Positions 36,219 to 45,976 of a stretch of 64,000 nt of DNA are shown one piece after another (positions within the stretch are counted from its first letter, which is position 1; each line of letters starts with the position of its first letter). The notes beneath the pieces are model-generated. The model was not told the DNA's origin and did no database searches. It saw only the letters and a list, made by a program, of their open reading frames with translations. The translations under genes were made by a program, and so were the position numbers. The DNA is taken from contig LJIE01000003.1 in assembly GCA_001281695.1 (NCBI GenBank), positions 1 to 64,000 on the forward strand, read 5' to 3'. Source of the DNA: a bacterium 336/3 (GTDB lineage: Bacteria > Bacteroidota > Bacteroidia > Cytophagales > Thermonemataceae).

Positions 36219-37225
36219 CTGATAAAATGTCTTTTTTAGGATAAGTTTACTTGTAAAAAGAGTTTTTATAAGCCTAATCGAAAAATTTAATCTTCTAAAA
36301 AGGAGGTTTTCTAAGTCAAAACATTCATGGATATTTTCTGTTTTTTGACTGATAAAATGTGTTTTTTCGCTTGTAAGTATTTGATAAATAATGTTTTATT
36401 TTTATAATAATTTTTTTAATTTATCTGGTTTTACAACATTTTACCCACTCTTGACAAATATTTTCTGTTTTTCGACTGATACGCTGTCTTTTTTAGAAAT
36501 AAAAGTACTCATCCTCAAAGGTTTAAGTTTCTAAAAGGGAGGTTTTCTAAGCTAAAATTTAACGGATAATTTCTGTTTTTTCACTGATGAAATGTCTTTT
36601 CTAGGACATAGACATACTTGTAAAAGAGTTTTTATAAGTTTGATTGAGGCAACTTAGCTATGCTAAAAGGGAGGTTTCCTAAGCCAAAATCCTGACTGAT
36701 ACGCTGTCTTTTTTAGAAATAAAAGTACTCATCCTCAAAGATTTAAGTGTCTAAAAGGGAGGTTTTCTAAGTCAAAGCATTCACGGATAATTTCTGTTTT
36801 TTGACTGATGAAATGTCTTTTTTAGGACATAGATATACCTGTAAAAAGAGTTTTTATAAGCTTGATTAAGAAAATTTAACTATCTAAAAGGGAGGGCGGT
36901 CTAAGCCAAAGTCTTTGACGGATATTTTCTGTTTTTTGACTTATAAAAAGTGTTTTTTCGTTTTTAAATCATTGATTTACTGAATTTTATTTGATCAGTC
37001 TTTTAGAATATATTTCTATTTCCAGTTTGGTTTTTGCAACATTTCCCCCACTTTTTGACTGATACGCTGTCTTTTTTGAAAGTGGTTTTGGAGTTAAAAA
37101 AGAGTTTTTATAAGCCTATATGAGTTAATTGAGAACTCATAGTCAGTGATTTAACTATCTAAAAAGGAGGTTTTCTAAGCCAAAGTATTCACGGATAATT
37201 TCTGTTTTTTCGCTGATTCGATAGA
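36219..37225 (-). repeat. Inverted, diverged iteron array downstream of rep
   Basis: Nine copies of the reverse iteron, best CTGATAAAATGTCTTTTTTAG, start at 36219, 36349, 36476, 36584, 36696, 36805, 36940, 37059 and 37213. Some read CTGATACGCTGTCTTTTTT. Each sits in a unit with two other conserved pieces: AAAAGGGAGGTTTTCTAAG and GTAAAAAGAGTTTTTATAAG. A higher-order step of about 220 bp is visible (36473 versus 36693). No gene is encoded in the 1.2-kb gap after rep. The array probably binds Rep and may serve copy-number control or a second origin component. Confidence 0.85.
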
Positions 37226-37314
37226 GAAATATGTAAACATTTGGCTTTTTTTCAAAAGACATTTCTAAAATCTTGAATTTTTTATGTTTTCTTACAAGCT
37301 GAATATCATAGAGA

Positions 37315-37346
37315 TTTGAGCATCTGAAAATAATTTGATAATTTTG
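37315..37346 (+). promoter_or_regulatory. Promoter of the fibronectin III protein gene
   Basis: TTTG (37315-37318), 20 bp, TAATTTTG (37339-37346). Transcription would start near 37353, giving a leader of only about 12 nt. Confidence 0.65.
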
Positions 37347-37364
37347 TGCAAATCATAAATTTTT

Positions 37365-39488
37365 ATGAAAACACTTTGCTCTTTTTTACTTTTGTGTGTA
37401 GTGGCGATGCCTTTGTATGCTCAAAAGAAAGATACTACCCTCAAAAATACCCATGCTATCAAACTCTTGGGACAAGCCTCTCCTGATAAGATTTTACTCA
37501 GATGGGCGGCTTCTAGCCCTTATGCTTGGAAAATATCTACAGAGCAAGGAGTGGTAGTAGAAAGACAACTGATTGTAAAGTCTGGCAAGGTATTAAGCCC
37601 CAAACCAGCCTTTGTAAAACTTACTACGAACCCTTTGAAGCCTTTGGCTTTAAAAGATTGGGAAACCTTAGCCAAAAAGAATCAATTTGCAGCCATTGCA
37701 GCCCAAGCCTTGTATGGAAAGAGTTTTCAGGTATCTCAAGGAGCAGCGAAGACTTCTACTACAAAAGGGATGGTAGAAATGCTCAATCAATCTACTGAAT
37801 TAGAGAATAGATACTCTTTTGCTTTGTTTGCCTCAGATGTTTCAAAAGAGACAGCTCAGGCTGCTGCTTTGTATTTGGAAGATGCTGATGTGAAAAAAGA
37901 TGAAATGTATTTGTATAAAGTCTATGTAGCATCTCGCCCTAAAAATACTCTTGCCATTGATACAGGTTATGTGTATGTAGGTGTTTCTGATTATCGCCCT
38001 CTGCCTCAAATTAGAGAGTTACATGCAGAATTTTCTGATAAATCAGTGTTACTGAGTTGGGATAAAAATCCTTACAATAAATATTTCACAGCTTATCAAA
38101 TTGAACGCTCCGAAGATGGTGGAAAAACATTTAAAGCCACTTCTGAACTTCCCTTTTTGAATACAGAGCCTTATGGAGCCAAAGAAGACCTCAAAAAGAA
38201 TTTCTATGTAGATTCTTTGAAACAGAACCAAAAAGAATACTTCTATCGCATCAAAGGGATGAATGCCTTTGGACAAATCAGTTTGCCTTCTGATACAGTT
38301 TCTGGAATGGGTTATATCCCTTTGAGAGGTAATCCAAGTATTACCAAAGCTTATGAACTCAAAAATGGTCATATTCAAGTGGAATGGCAATTTCCTTCAG
38401 AAACCCTTGCTCAAGTAAAAGGATTTCAGATTGAACGTTCTAAAACAGAACAATCAGGTTTTGAGCCTTTAAATACTCAAATATTACCTGTGACTACCAC
38501 ATTTTTTGTAGATAACAAGCCTGAGCGTTCCAATTACTATCGTATCAAGGCTCTGGGCAAAAAGGAGGGTGAATATGCTTTGTCTTTTCCTTATAGAGTA
38601 CTTGCTCAAGATAGCATTGCCCCCAACATTCCAGAAGGGCTTGAAGGAGTGGTAGATTCAAATGGGGTGGTGAAACTTACTTGGAAAAAAGGAAAGGAAA
38701 TAGACCTGTATGGATACAGAGTATTTCGAAGTAATTTTGAAAATCAAGAATATAGTCAAGTTTCCAAAGAACCCATCAGAAAAACAGTGTTTTATGATAC
38801 TATTAATATCAAAACACTTTCTAAGAAAGTATTTTACAAAATAGTGGCTTTGGATGAAGTATTCAATGCTTCTGATTTTTCAAAAGCATTACTCTTGAAA
38901 CGTCCTGATAAAATACCACCCACAGAAGCCAATTTCATTCACTATGAAGCTCTTGAAGAAGGAATCTTCTTGAAATGGGCATCGAGTAGTAGTGAAGATG
39001 TGAAAAAGCATTTGCTTTATAGAAAAGAACAAGGATCGAAGGATTGGAAACTAATTCAGATGTTTGAAGGAAAAAGTATCCAAAACTATTTAGACAAAGA
39101 TACAGATCTTTTGAATGTTTATGCTTATATTCTTGTGGCAGTGGATGAGAGTGGTTTGGAATCCAAGCCTTCCAAACCCATCATGGCAAAAAGATTGGAC
39201 ATGAAAATCAGGAGGGCTATTGAAAAATTTGAAGTCGTATCAGATAGAACAAACAAAGAAATCAGGATAAACTGGGAGTATCCAGAAAAAGATGTATATG
39301 CTTTCTGGATTTATAGAAGTGAAAAAGGAAAGCCTTTGAGATTGCTCACATCCACTTTAGATGTGAATGCTAAGAGTTACATTGACAAAGAAGCATCTCT
39401 GAATAGAGAATACCAATATGCCATCCAAGCTATTTTTAAGGATAATGCTCGAAGTAAAATGAGTAAGGTGATCTTGGTAGTATATTAA
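37365..39488 (+). CDS. Exported multi-domain fibronectin type III protein
   Basis: The 707-residue protein has a clear signal peptide (MKTLCSFLLLCVVAMPLYAQ). The rest is a string of about five fibronectin III-like domains, each with the pattern VLLSWD/VEWQF/VKLTWKK/IFLKWA/IRINWEY early and YFYRIKGM/YYRIKALG/VFYKIVALD/YAILVAVDE late. No catalytic domain and no T9SS sorting domain are seen at the C-terminus, which ends in a domain strand (VILVVY). It is likely a periplasmic or outer-membrane-associated adhesive or scaffold protein. A single-gene transcript seems likely: 238 bp separate it from the next gene, which has its own promoter. Confidence 0.88.
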   Translation: MKTLCSFLLLCVVAMPLYAQKKDTTLKNTHAIKLLGQASPDKILLRWAASSPYAWKISTEQGVVVERQLIVKSGKVLSPKPAFVKLTTNPLKPLALKDWETLAKKNQFAAIAAQALYGKSFQVSQGAAKTSTTKGMVEMLNQSTELENRYSFALFASDVSKETAQAAALYLEDADVKKDEMYLYKVYVASRPKNTLAIDTGYVYVGVSDYRPLPQIRELHAEFSDKSVLLSWDKNPYNKYFTAYQIERSEDGGKTFKATSELPFLNTEPYGAKEDLKKNFYVDSLKQNQKEYFYRIKGMNAFGQISLPSDTVSGMGYIPLRGNPSITKAYELKNGHIQVEWQFPSETLAQVKGFQIERSKTEQSGFEPLNTQILPVTTTFFVDNKPERSNYYRIKALGKKEGEYALSFPYRVLAQDSIAPNIPEGLEGVVDSNGVVKLTWKKGKEIDLYGYRVFRSNFENQEYSQVSKEPIRKTVFYDTINIKTLSKKVFYKIVALDEVFNASDFSKALLLKRPDKIPPTEANFIHYEALEEGIFLKWASSSSEDVKKHLLYRKEQGSKDWKLIQMFEGKSIQNYLDKDTDLLNVYAYILVAVDESGLESKPSKPIMAKRLDMKIRRAIEKFEVVSDRTNKEIRINWEYPEKDVYAFWIYRSEKGKPLRLLTSTLDVNAKSYIDKEASLNREYQYAIQAIFKDNARSKMSKVILVVY

Positions 39489-39657
39489 GTAATATCACTG
39501 AAAATCTTACAGATAGTTTTATGTTCTTAAAAAAGATACAAAAGCTTCTAATGTTTTTAAAAGAATGGTGTGTATTAAAATCTTGCAAAGTGTTCTTAAA
39601 AACATACAATCTTGCAAGAATTCTTACATGCTTTTGAGTTTTTTGAAATCCTAAAAA

Positions 39658-39689
39658 CTTGTAGATAAGAAAATTACCTCGTATATTTG
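39658..39689 (+). promoter_or_regulatory. Promoter of the 148-aa lipoprotein gene
   Basis: CTTG (39658-39661), 20 bp, TATATTTG (39682-39689); one deviation in the -33 element. It lies 38 bp before the ATG. Confidence 0.6.
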
Positions 39690-39726
39690 CAGTATTATTC
39701 ATTCAACAAATAAATCTCTTTTTCTC

Positions 39727-40173
39727 ATGAAAAACATTACACTACTTTCTATTTTGTTTCTTGCTATCACACTTTTTGCAGGTTGTAAGAAAGATGAACC
39801 CAAAGTTTATAAAAATGCAGAAATTGCTCCCAGTATCACATTCAAATCTTCTTATAAAGTAGGAGAAACCATTACCTTCGATTTAACAGTTACTCCTGAT
39901 ACCCAATGCCAATTAGAAGGGGCATCATTAAGCTTATATGCTTTTAAACAAGATGGAACATTTGTAACATTAACTGCTGGACCCACTATTTTTATTACTC
40001 CTACCAATCAACCTAACACTTTTAACTTTGCTATCAAAGTAAATAACAAAGAAGTAGGCAAACCTGAAACCTATTCAAAAGGAACACTTCGTTATACCCT
40101 TGCTTACAAATCAGGGTGTGAAAATGAAGGTGGAAGATTGAAAGATTTAGTAGAATTTGATATAGTACCTTAA
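39727..40173 (+). CDS. Small lipoprotein with beta-sandwich character
   Basis: The 148-residue protein has a lipoprotein signal ending LFAG-Cys20. The lipidated Cys is followed by KKDEPK, which resembles the Lys-plus-acidic export signal for surface lipoproteins in Bacteroidota. The body alternates polar and hydrophobic residues (FKSSYKVGETITFDLTV, GTLRYTLAYKSGC), suggesting an Ig-like beta sandwich. A Cys pair (CQLEG and SGCENEG) could form a disulfide. No known family. It lies between two large surface-protein genes and could be an anchor or partner for one of them. Confidence 0.8.
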   Translation: MKNITLLSILFLAITLFAGCKKDEPKVYKNAEIAPSITFKSSYKVGETITFDLTVTPDTQCQLEGASLSLYAFKQDGTFVTLTAGPTIFITPTNQPNTFNFAIKVNNKEVGKPETYSKGTLRYTLAYKSGCENEGGRLKDLVEFDIVP

Positions 40174-40192
40174 TACATCATTATAAATCATA

Positions 40193-40227
40193 CCATCACG
40201 CCTACTCACATCAGTAGGTGTGATGGT
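40193..40227. terminator. Hairpin after the lipoprotein gene
   Basis: CCATCACGCCTACT and AGTAGGTGTGATGG pair over 14 bp (one G-T) around CACATC. It lies 20 bp after the lipoprotein stop and before the next promoter. There is no good T-tract, so it may be a barrier hairpin or protein site. Confidence 0.5.
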
Positions 40228-40246
40228 GTTAAATTGAACACATACA

Positions 40247-40254
40247 TATATTTG
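40247..40254 (+). promoter_or_regulatory. -7 element before the SprB-repeat gene
   Basis: An exact TATATTTG lies 27 bp upstream of the ATG at 40281. A TTTG element at the usual distance is not present, so the promoter is only partly supported. Confidence 0.45.
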
Positions 40255-40280
40255 CAAGATAGTAAGTACACAATGACACT

Positions 40281-43200
40281 ATGAAAAAACTTATCCCTTT
40301 CATTACTCTCTGCCTCATTTTCTTAGGCTTTAGTCTCGAAACCTTTGCCCAAAGAATTGAAATCAAAATTACTGCTTTTCAGTCTTATGCACGTAGAAAC
40401 CATTCTTTTGTACTTTCTTCCTCTACCAATTCAACAGCCACCTTTAACCAAATTGGTTGTTTCTCTAAAGATGGGGGAGGAGATGAAACTTTTGGTTTAA
40501 AAGTATTTTTTCCAGAGTTAGCAGGCAATACTTATAATATTCCTTTGGCTACAGGCTCATTACCTGCTGATTTGGTTTTAAAAGTGGATGGTTGGGAGGA
40601 TGGAAGAAATTCAGAATCTTGTGGCAATCGTTGTAATTATGATAATTTGGGAGGCTGTGAGGATGATAATAGAAGTGCCGATGTAGCTGCTACCAATGCT
40701 CAAGACTACTGGCAATATATCAACCTCTCCAATTATGCCCCTGGGGTATGGCATATTATTGAACCAGACCAAACTACACAGTGGAATTATGGTGTATTTA
40801 TTGAAATGCGTTACTTCTTACCTGATAATGTATTTGAAGCCCCTCAAACATTTAATTATGATCCAACTGATCATGGTACAGGGCATTGTCTTACAGATGG
40901 ACTATCAGACAATGTAAGTTGGGACATTGATAAAAGAACTACCATTCCTAATGTAGAAGGCATGACTTATTTTTGGGAATACAGAGTATCAGGTGCTTAC
41001 ACAAAACCTGATAGTGTAACGTGCTATAATACTTGTAAAATAGATAGTACACTGACCACTGCTTGTTTAAAAGAAGTTACTCCTATAGGTTGTTTTGATA
41101 TTGACCCTGATACTGGAGGACTCATATCTGTACCTTGTGATCCTATTTGTGTAAGAGATACGACTTACTATGTTTATACCTACGATTATTTCTGTAATCC
41201 TTATCTTTGTTATAATCCTGCTGTAACTACTGTGTATGATAACTCTTGGACATTAGGTTTTACTTCTTCCACTTCCAATGCATTTGAGATTGCAGATATT
41301 TTTGCTTTGCCAGGAATCCAAGGACACCTGACAAATGTTTATAATAATGGCAAAACGCTTTTAAATCCTAATATTCAGTTTAGGGTAAGAGGGGTATATG
41401 GTGTGGGAGCAGATACTCGAACCACCAATTATTCCAATGCTGGTCAGATTCGAGTCAATTGGCCTCCAGCTGTTGATATTATTGCTCCTGCAACACCTGC
41501 CAACAATACTATTTCAAACCTTTCAGAAGCTACTTATGAAAGTACTCAACTAAGAATTGAAAATGTAAAGTGTTTTTCTACACCCACAGGAAAAATTATT
41601 GTTAAAGATATTACAGGGCAAGCAAATGGCTACTATTATTCTCTAAGAAGAACTCATGATGAAAATGGAAATTCTATTTCATCAGGATTGACACTCAATG
41701 TACTAAATAAAAAACCTACACCAGGCAATCCTGTGGTATTTCCTGATAATGCCGATAATGCTAATGGCTTGACAGGACTTCTAGCAGGTAGATATTCCTT
41801 AGCCATCGAAAATTATGATGCAGGGGGTTCTAATGGAAGTAGGGCAGGTTGCTATAGAGAAATTTTTAATATTAAGGTTCAACAGCCTGCTTTGTTAGAA
41901 AAACAAAATTTTTCCAAGCATACTTATAATGGTTTCAATGTGAGTTGCAAAGGTTCAACCGATGGAAAAGTAAACATTCAAGCAAAAGGAGGCATCATGC
42001 CTTATACTTATGAGCTTACAGAAGATAGCCCTGTGTTTAGTCCTGCAACTACTGTTTCAGGAGCTACTAGTACTCCTTTTGAGTTTTCAGGTCTTGCAGC
42101 AAAAGGCTCTGATGGCAACACTATTAACTATACTTTAAAGATTAGAGACGCTTTGGGAGCGTGTGAGGTGATTGAAAACTTTACCTTATCGGAACCAACA
42201 GCACCTGTAGACATTAATAACCTCACACTTTCTCAATTTGGAACCTATAATATTCCTTGTTTTGGAGGAGTAGGGAGCATTCAGGTATTACCCAAAGGAG
42301 GGATTGAAACATCAAGCTATACTGTTCAGGTAGGTTCTCTATCTCAAACAGCTACTACTACCACAGCCACTACTTTTACAAATTTAGTAGCTGGCACATA
42401 CACGCTTATCATTCGTGATGCCAATGGTTGTGAGAAAACACAAGTAGTAACACTCACTCAGCCACCTAGAATAAGCCCTACAAATGCTTTGGTAATACTT
42501 CCTACTTGTTATCAAGGCAAAGATGGAAAAATTGAATCAGAAGCTATTGGAGGAGTTCCAGCAGTGGGAGGGGCTTATACTTTTAGCCTTCAAAGAACAG
42601 CAGGAAATGAGTCCAATAGTTTTTATAGTTATATTGACCCTACACCTCAAAGCCAAACAAGAGCCAGTTTTCTTGCTTTACCAGAGGGAACTTATAGACT
42701 TCGTATTCAAGACCAGTTTTCTTGTCAGAAAGATACAACCATCATTATCTCAGAACCAACACAGTTATCTTCTGGAGTAGTGAGTGGTACCAAGAAAGAT
42801 GTTTCTTGCAAAGGAGGAAGTGATGGAGAAGCCCAAGTGAGATTCGAGGGAGGAAGTGCTCCTTATCAGATAGAATGGTCATATAACAATACTTCTAGCT
42901 ATATAGGGATTGCAGCCCTTAATAGCTGGGGAGGAATAGTGGAAACAGTCAGCCTTGGAGCAACTGAAACCCATTTGTTTAAAAATCTCAAGGCAGGAAC
43001 TTATTATGTGAAATTTAAAGATTCTAAAAATTGTGATAATAATATTATTGGAGGGGTAGTAACTCAATTTACCATCTTTGAGCCCAACATTGCTTTGGAT
43101 GCAAGTGTGAGTTTTAATCAGCAAGTATCTTGTTTTGGTGGCAATGATGGCTCCATTACAGGTTCTGCCACTGGTGGATGGGTGGGTTCTTATCAGTATG

Positions 43201-45149
43201 CTTTAGATGGAGGTACTTTTGGTTTGAACAATGTTTTCTCAGGACTTTCAGCAGGTAATCACACTTTAGCAGTCAGAGACTTGCAAGGTTGTGTGAAGAC
43301 AGTCAATTTTGTGATAACAGAGCCAGACCAACTTACTGCCAACCTTGCTACTTCCACCAATACTTCTTGTTTTGGAGGAAATGATGGCTCAGCCACACTC
43401 AATATTTCAGGTGGTACCATGCCTTACAAGGTGTCTTTAAATGGAGGCACTACTTGGATACTCACAGATATTAATACAACATCAGCAACCCTTACAAGTT
43501 TAAGTGCAGGAACATACAATATCAGCATCTTTGATGCAAATAACTGCTCAGGGGCAAGTGTAGTGAATGCAACCATAACATCACCGACTGCTATTGCTTT
43601 TCAAAGTGCACCAGTAGTTACAAACACTTCTTGTGGTCAAAATGATGGAGTAATTACAGTGAGCATTACAGGAGGGACACCTACTTATTCGTATGCGTGG
43701 GAGAAGCTTCAAGGAGCTAGTTATGTTGCAGTGAGTGGTAACAGCAATACCTTATCAAACATTTTTGCAGGAACATATAGAGTGAAAGTGACTGATAGCA
43801 GAAGTTGTGAGTGGATATCTAGTGCTATTGCTGTTTCTGATATTGGTTCACCTGATATGGCTAACCTGCAAACCACACCTGTATCTTGTTTTGGAGGAAA
43901 TGATGGTACCATCTCTTTTGAAGTAACCTCTGGAACTGCTCCTTATGAATGGAGATTGCAAGGAGTAACAAACTTTGCTCCTGTGACAGGCACAGTGAAT
44001 GTCACTGGACTCAAAGGAGGGGCAAGCAATCAGCATGTGATTGAAATCAAAGGGGCAAATGGATGTGTGAGACCTTTTGTGATAGAAGTTCCAGAAACTA
44101 CGCCACTTGCGATTAGTTTTGCTCCACAAAATCCACTTTGCGAGAGGGCAAGTAATGGAAGCATTACAGCCACTGTTTCAGGAGGTAATGGAGGATATAC
44201 CTATGAATGGCTTGGATTTACCACCACTACTGCCACACTCAATAATATAACAGCAGGAACCTATACACTCAAAGTAAAAGATAACAAGGGTTGTGAGTTC
44301 TCAAAAGAAGTGTCTCTTACAGACCCACTTCCAACAAAAGTAAATTTCCCTGATACTGTTCGTGTTTGTGGTGGAAATGCTTATACAGTAGATGCTGGAA
44401 ACGCAGGTTCAACTTATGAGTGGAAAAATGCAGAAAATCAAGTGATAGGCACCAATCAAACGATTGCCATTTCTCAAATGGGTAATTATACACTCAAGAT
44501 TAAGACTGCTTTGGGTTGTGAGTCTTCACATCCATTCAGACTTGAAGTCAGAGATGATTTGGTAAAGGCAGATGTACTTTCCACAGCTGAGGCAATTGCT
44601 GAGGATACAGTGGTATTCATTGATATTTCAAGGGTGCTTGTGGATGATCCTAACAATCCTACCAAAATACCAGACAGAATAGAATGGGTGTATAATAGCC
44701 CCAATATTGTAAGGGTAGGAGGTTATGCAGGTTATACAGAGGAACTTCAGTTTTTGAAAGAAGGATTTTATACCATCAAGCTCAGAGCATTTTATACATC
44801 ATGCTCTAGTGAGATAGAGAAAAGTATCGTGGTTCTTCCCAAAGCAGCCAAGAATGCCACTCAGAATGGATTGGGTTATCAGGGAGCTGATGTAACAGAG
44901 TTTACAGCTTTTCCAAACCCTTCTGCTGGAACATTTCAGGCTCAGGTGAAATTAAACAAGATTGCTCCTGTAACTATTTCACTTTATAGTCTTCAAGAAT
45001 CCAGAAGCCTAATCACCTATCAAGGAGACAACCAGCAAGACTATCTCTTTGATTTTACATTAAGAGAGGATATTCCAGCAGGAATTTATGCCTTGATGGT
45101 GGTGAGTCCTAATGAAACCAGATTCTTTAGAGTAGTCATTCAGAAATAA
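40281..45149 (+). CDS. Giant SprB-repeat surface adhesin, T9SS cargo
   Basis: The 1622-residue protein has a signal peptide (MKKLIPFITLCLIFLGF...TFA), an N-terminal Cys-rich region of about 500 residues, then nine SprB-type repeats. Each repeat begins SCFGG(N)DG or a variant, with GG.PY...W in the middle and AGTY.(L/V).(V/I).D..GC near the end. The C-terminus is a type A sorting domain (FTAFPNPSAGTFQ, IPAGIYALMVV, FFRVVIQK). SprB is the mobile adhesin of flavobacterial gliding; repeats of this type make long filaments that are moved on the cell surface. Function as adhesin is inferred from repeats and secretion signals. Confidence 0.93.
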   Translation: MKKLIPFITLCLIFLGFSLETFAQRIEIKITAFQSYARRNHSFVLSSSTNSTATFNQIGCFSKDGGGDETFGLKVFFPELAGNTYNIPLATGSLPADLVLKVDGWEDGRNSESCGNRCNYDNLGGCEDDNRSADVAATNAQDYWQYINLSNYAPGVWHIIEPDQTTQWNYGVFIEMRYFLPDNVFEAPQTFNYDPTDHGTGHCLTDGLSDNVSWDIDKRTTIPNVEGMTYFWEYRVSGAYTKPDSVTCYNTCKIDSTLTTACLKEVTPIGCFDIDPDTGGLISVPCDPICVRDTTYYVYTYDYFCNPYLCYNPAVTTVYDNSWTLGFTSSTSNAFEIADIFALPGIQGHLTNVYNNGKTLLNPNIQFRVRGVYGVGADTRTTNYSNAGQIRVNWPPAVDIIAPATPANNTISNLSEATYESTQLRIENVKCFSTPTGKIIVKDITGQANGYYYSLRRTHDENGNSISSGLTLNVLNKKPTPGNPVVFPDNADNANGLTGLLAGRYSLAIENYDAGGSNGSRAGCYREIFNIKVQQPALLEKQNFSKHTYNGFNVSCKGSTDGKVNIQAKGGIMPYTYELTEDSPVFSPATTVSGATSTPFEFSGLAAKGSDGNTINYTLKIRDALGACEVIENFTLSEPTAPVDINNLTLSQFGTYNIPCFGGVGSIQVLPKGGIETSSYTVQVGSLSQTATTTTATTFTNLVAGTYTLIIRDANGCEKTQVVTLTQPPRISPTNALVILPTCYQGKDGKIESEAIGGVPAVGGAYTFSLQRTAGNESNSFYSYIDPTPQSQTRASFLALPEGTYRLRIQDQFSCQKDTTIIISEPTQLSSGVVSGTKKDVSCKGGSDGEAQVRFEGGSAPYQIEWSYNNTSSYIGIAALNSWGGIVETVSLGATETHLFKNLKAGTYYVKFKDSKNCDNNIIGGVVTQFTIFEPNIALDASVSFNQQVSCFGGNDGSITGSATGGWVGSYQYALDGGTFGLNNVFSGLSAGNHTLAVRDLQGCVKTVNFVITEPDQLTANLATSTNTSCFGGNDGSATLNISGGTMPYKVSLNGGTTWILTDINTTSATLTSLSAGTYNISIFDANNCSGASVVNATITSPTAIAFQSAPVVTNTSCGQNDGVITVSITGGTPTYSYAWEKLQGASYVAVSGNSNTLSNIFAGTYRVKVTDSRSCEWISSAIAVSDIGSPDMANLQTTPVSCFGGNDGTISFEVTSGTAPYEWRLQGVTNFAPVTGTVNVTGLKGGASNQHVIEIKGANGCVRPFVIEVPETTPLAISFAPQNPLCERASNGSITATVSGGNGGYTYEWLGFTTTTATLNNITAGTYTLKVKDNKGCEFSKEVSLTDPLPTKVNFPDTVRVCGGNAYTVDAGNAGSTYEWKNAENQVIGTNQTIAISQMGNYTLKIKTALGCESSHPFRLEVRDDLVKADVLSTAEAIAEDTVVFIDISRVLVDDPNNPTKIPDRIEWVYNSPNIVRVGGYAGYTEELQFLKEGFYTIKLRAFYTSCSSEIEKSIVVLPKAAKNATQNGLGYQGADVTEFTAFPNPSAGTFQAQVKLNKIAPVTISLYSLQESRSLITYQGDNQQDYLFDFTLREDIPAGIYALMVVSPNETRFFRVVIQK

Positions 45150-45156
45150 ATGGAAA

Positions 45157-45177
45157 AAGCCCACTAAAAGTGGGCTT
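45157..45177. terminator. Terminator hairpin after the SprB-repeat gene
   Basis: AAGCCCACT/AGTGGGCTT form a 9-bp stem with a 3-base loop, 8 bp after the stop codon. In the plus direction the T-tract is weak; in the minus direction it is TTTTTCC, so it may work in both. Confidence 0.6.
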
Positions 45178-45393
45178 GATAGGCATTTTTGCGGAAAAAA
45201 GTGGAAATAAGTTGAAGTAACTGGAAACCCTATTGTATATATTCTCTTTTATTCTTTCTTTTGTATAAAGTTTTTCACAAAATATTATCACATGAGAGCT
45301 AAGTGGGTATCCTTAAACAGAGTAGGCATGAAAATTTGTATTTTTTGATATGGACTAAAAAAGCTATCTTACACATACTTTAAAATATTCCAG

Positions 45394-45894
45394 ATGAAAA
45401 CAGTATTAAAAAACGTATTAGGACTCCTCATACTCTCTTCTTCAGCTTTTTGCCAAACAAAAGATGTTACTCCTCATCAAACCATTAACCCTTGTTTGCA
45501 AACTATTAGTTATGCTGTGGATGATATTTTGTTAAAACAATCTCTTGGTCAAAACCTTTCCAAAGTTGACAAAAACCCTGTTTTTACAGGAGGATTAGAG
45601 GAGCTTAAAAAATATTTTGTAGAAAATCCATTAACAGATCCTAAAGCTAAAGATTTAGTTTTTAGAGTTCATATTGGTTTTTTAGTAAATTGTCATGGGA
45701 AGTTTTGTGAATTAAAAATTATCAGCAAAGGCAAAGGAGAATTAGAAAATCTTGCACAACAAGTTTTAACAATCGTAAAGAATATGCCTCAAAATTGGCA
45801 ATCAGCCTTTGTAGAAAAAAAACCAGTAGATTGTTATCAAATACTTTCCTTTACAGTCATAGGGGGGCAATTAGATAAGGTATCCTACAGATAA
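45394..45894 (+). CDS. Exported TonB C-terminal-like domain protein
   Basis: The 166-residue protein has a signal peptide (MKTVLKNVLGLLILSSSAFCQ) and then one domain with VFTGGLEELKKYFVENPL, VFRVHIGFLVNCHGK and ILSFTVIGG. This matches the order in TonB C-terminal domains (FPGG...L..FL..N...., V.V.F.VN..G). There is no transmembrane anchor and no proline-rich linker, so it is a free periplasmic copy; such proteins are frequent in Bacteroidota and their partners are unknown. No operon partner is close: 244 bp before and 82 bp after. Confidence 0.7.
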   Translation: MKTVLKNVLGLLILSSSAFCQTKDVTPHQTINPCLQTISYAVDDILLKQSLGQNLSKVDKNPVFTGGLEELKKYFVENPLTDPKAKDLVFRVHIGFLVNCHGKFCELKIISKGKGELENLAQQVLTIVKNMPQNWQSAFVEKKPVDCYQILSFTVIGGQLDKVSYR

Positions 45895-45976
45895 CACAAA
45901 AGTAAAATTAAAAGGATTGTTTTTTGATAATCTATCAAGATAGTTCATATCATATATAAACTTAAAATCAATAATT

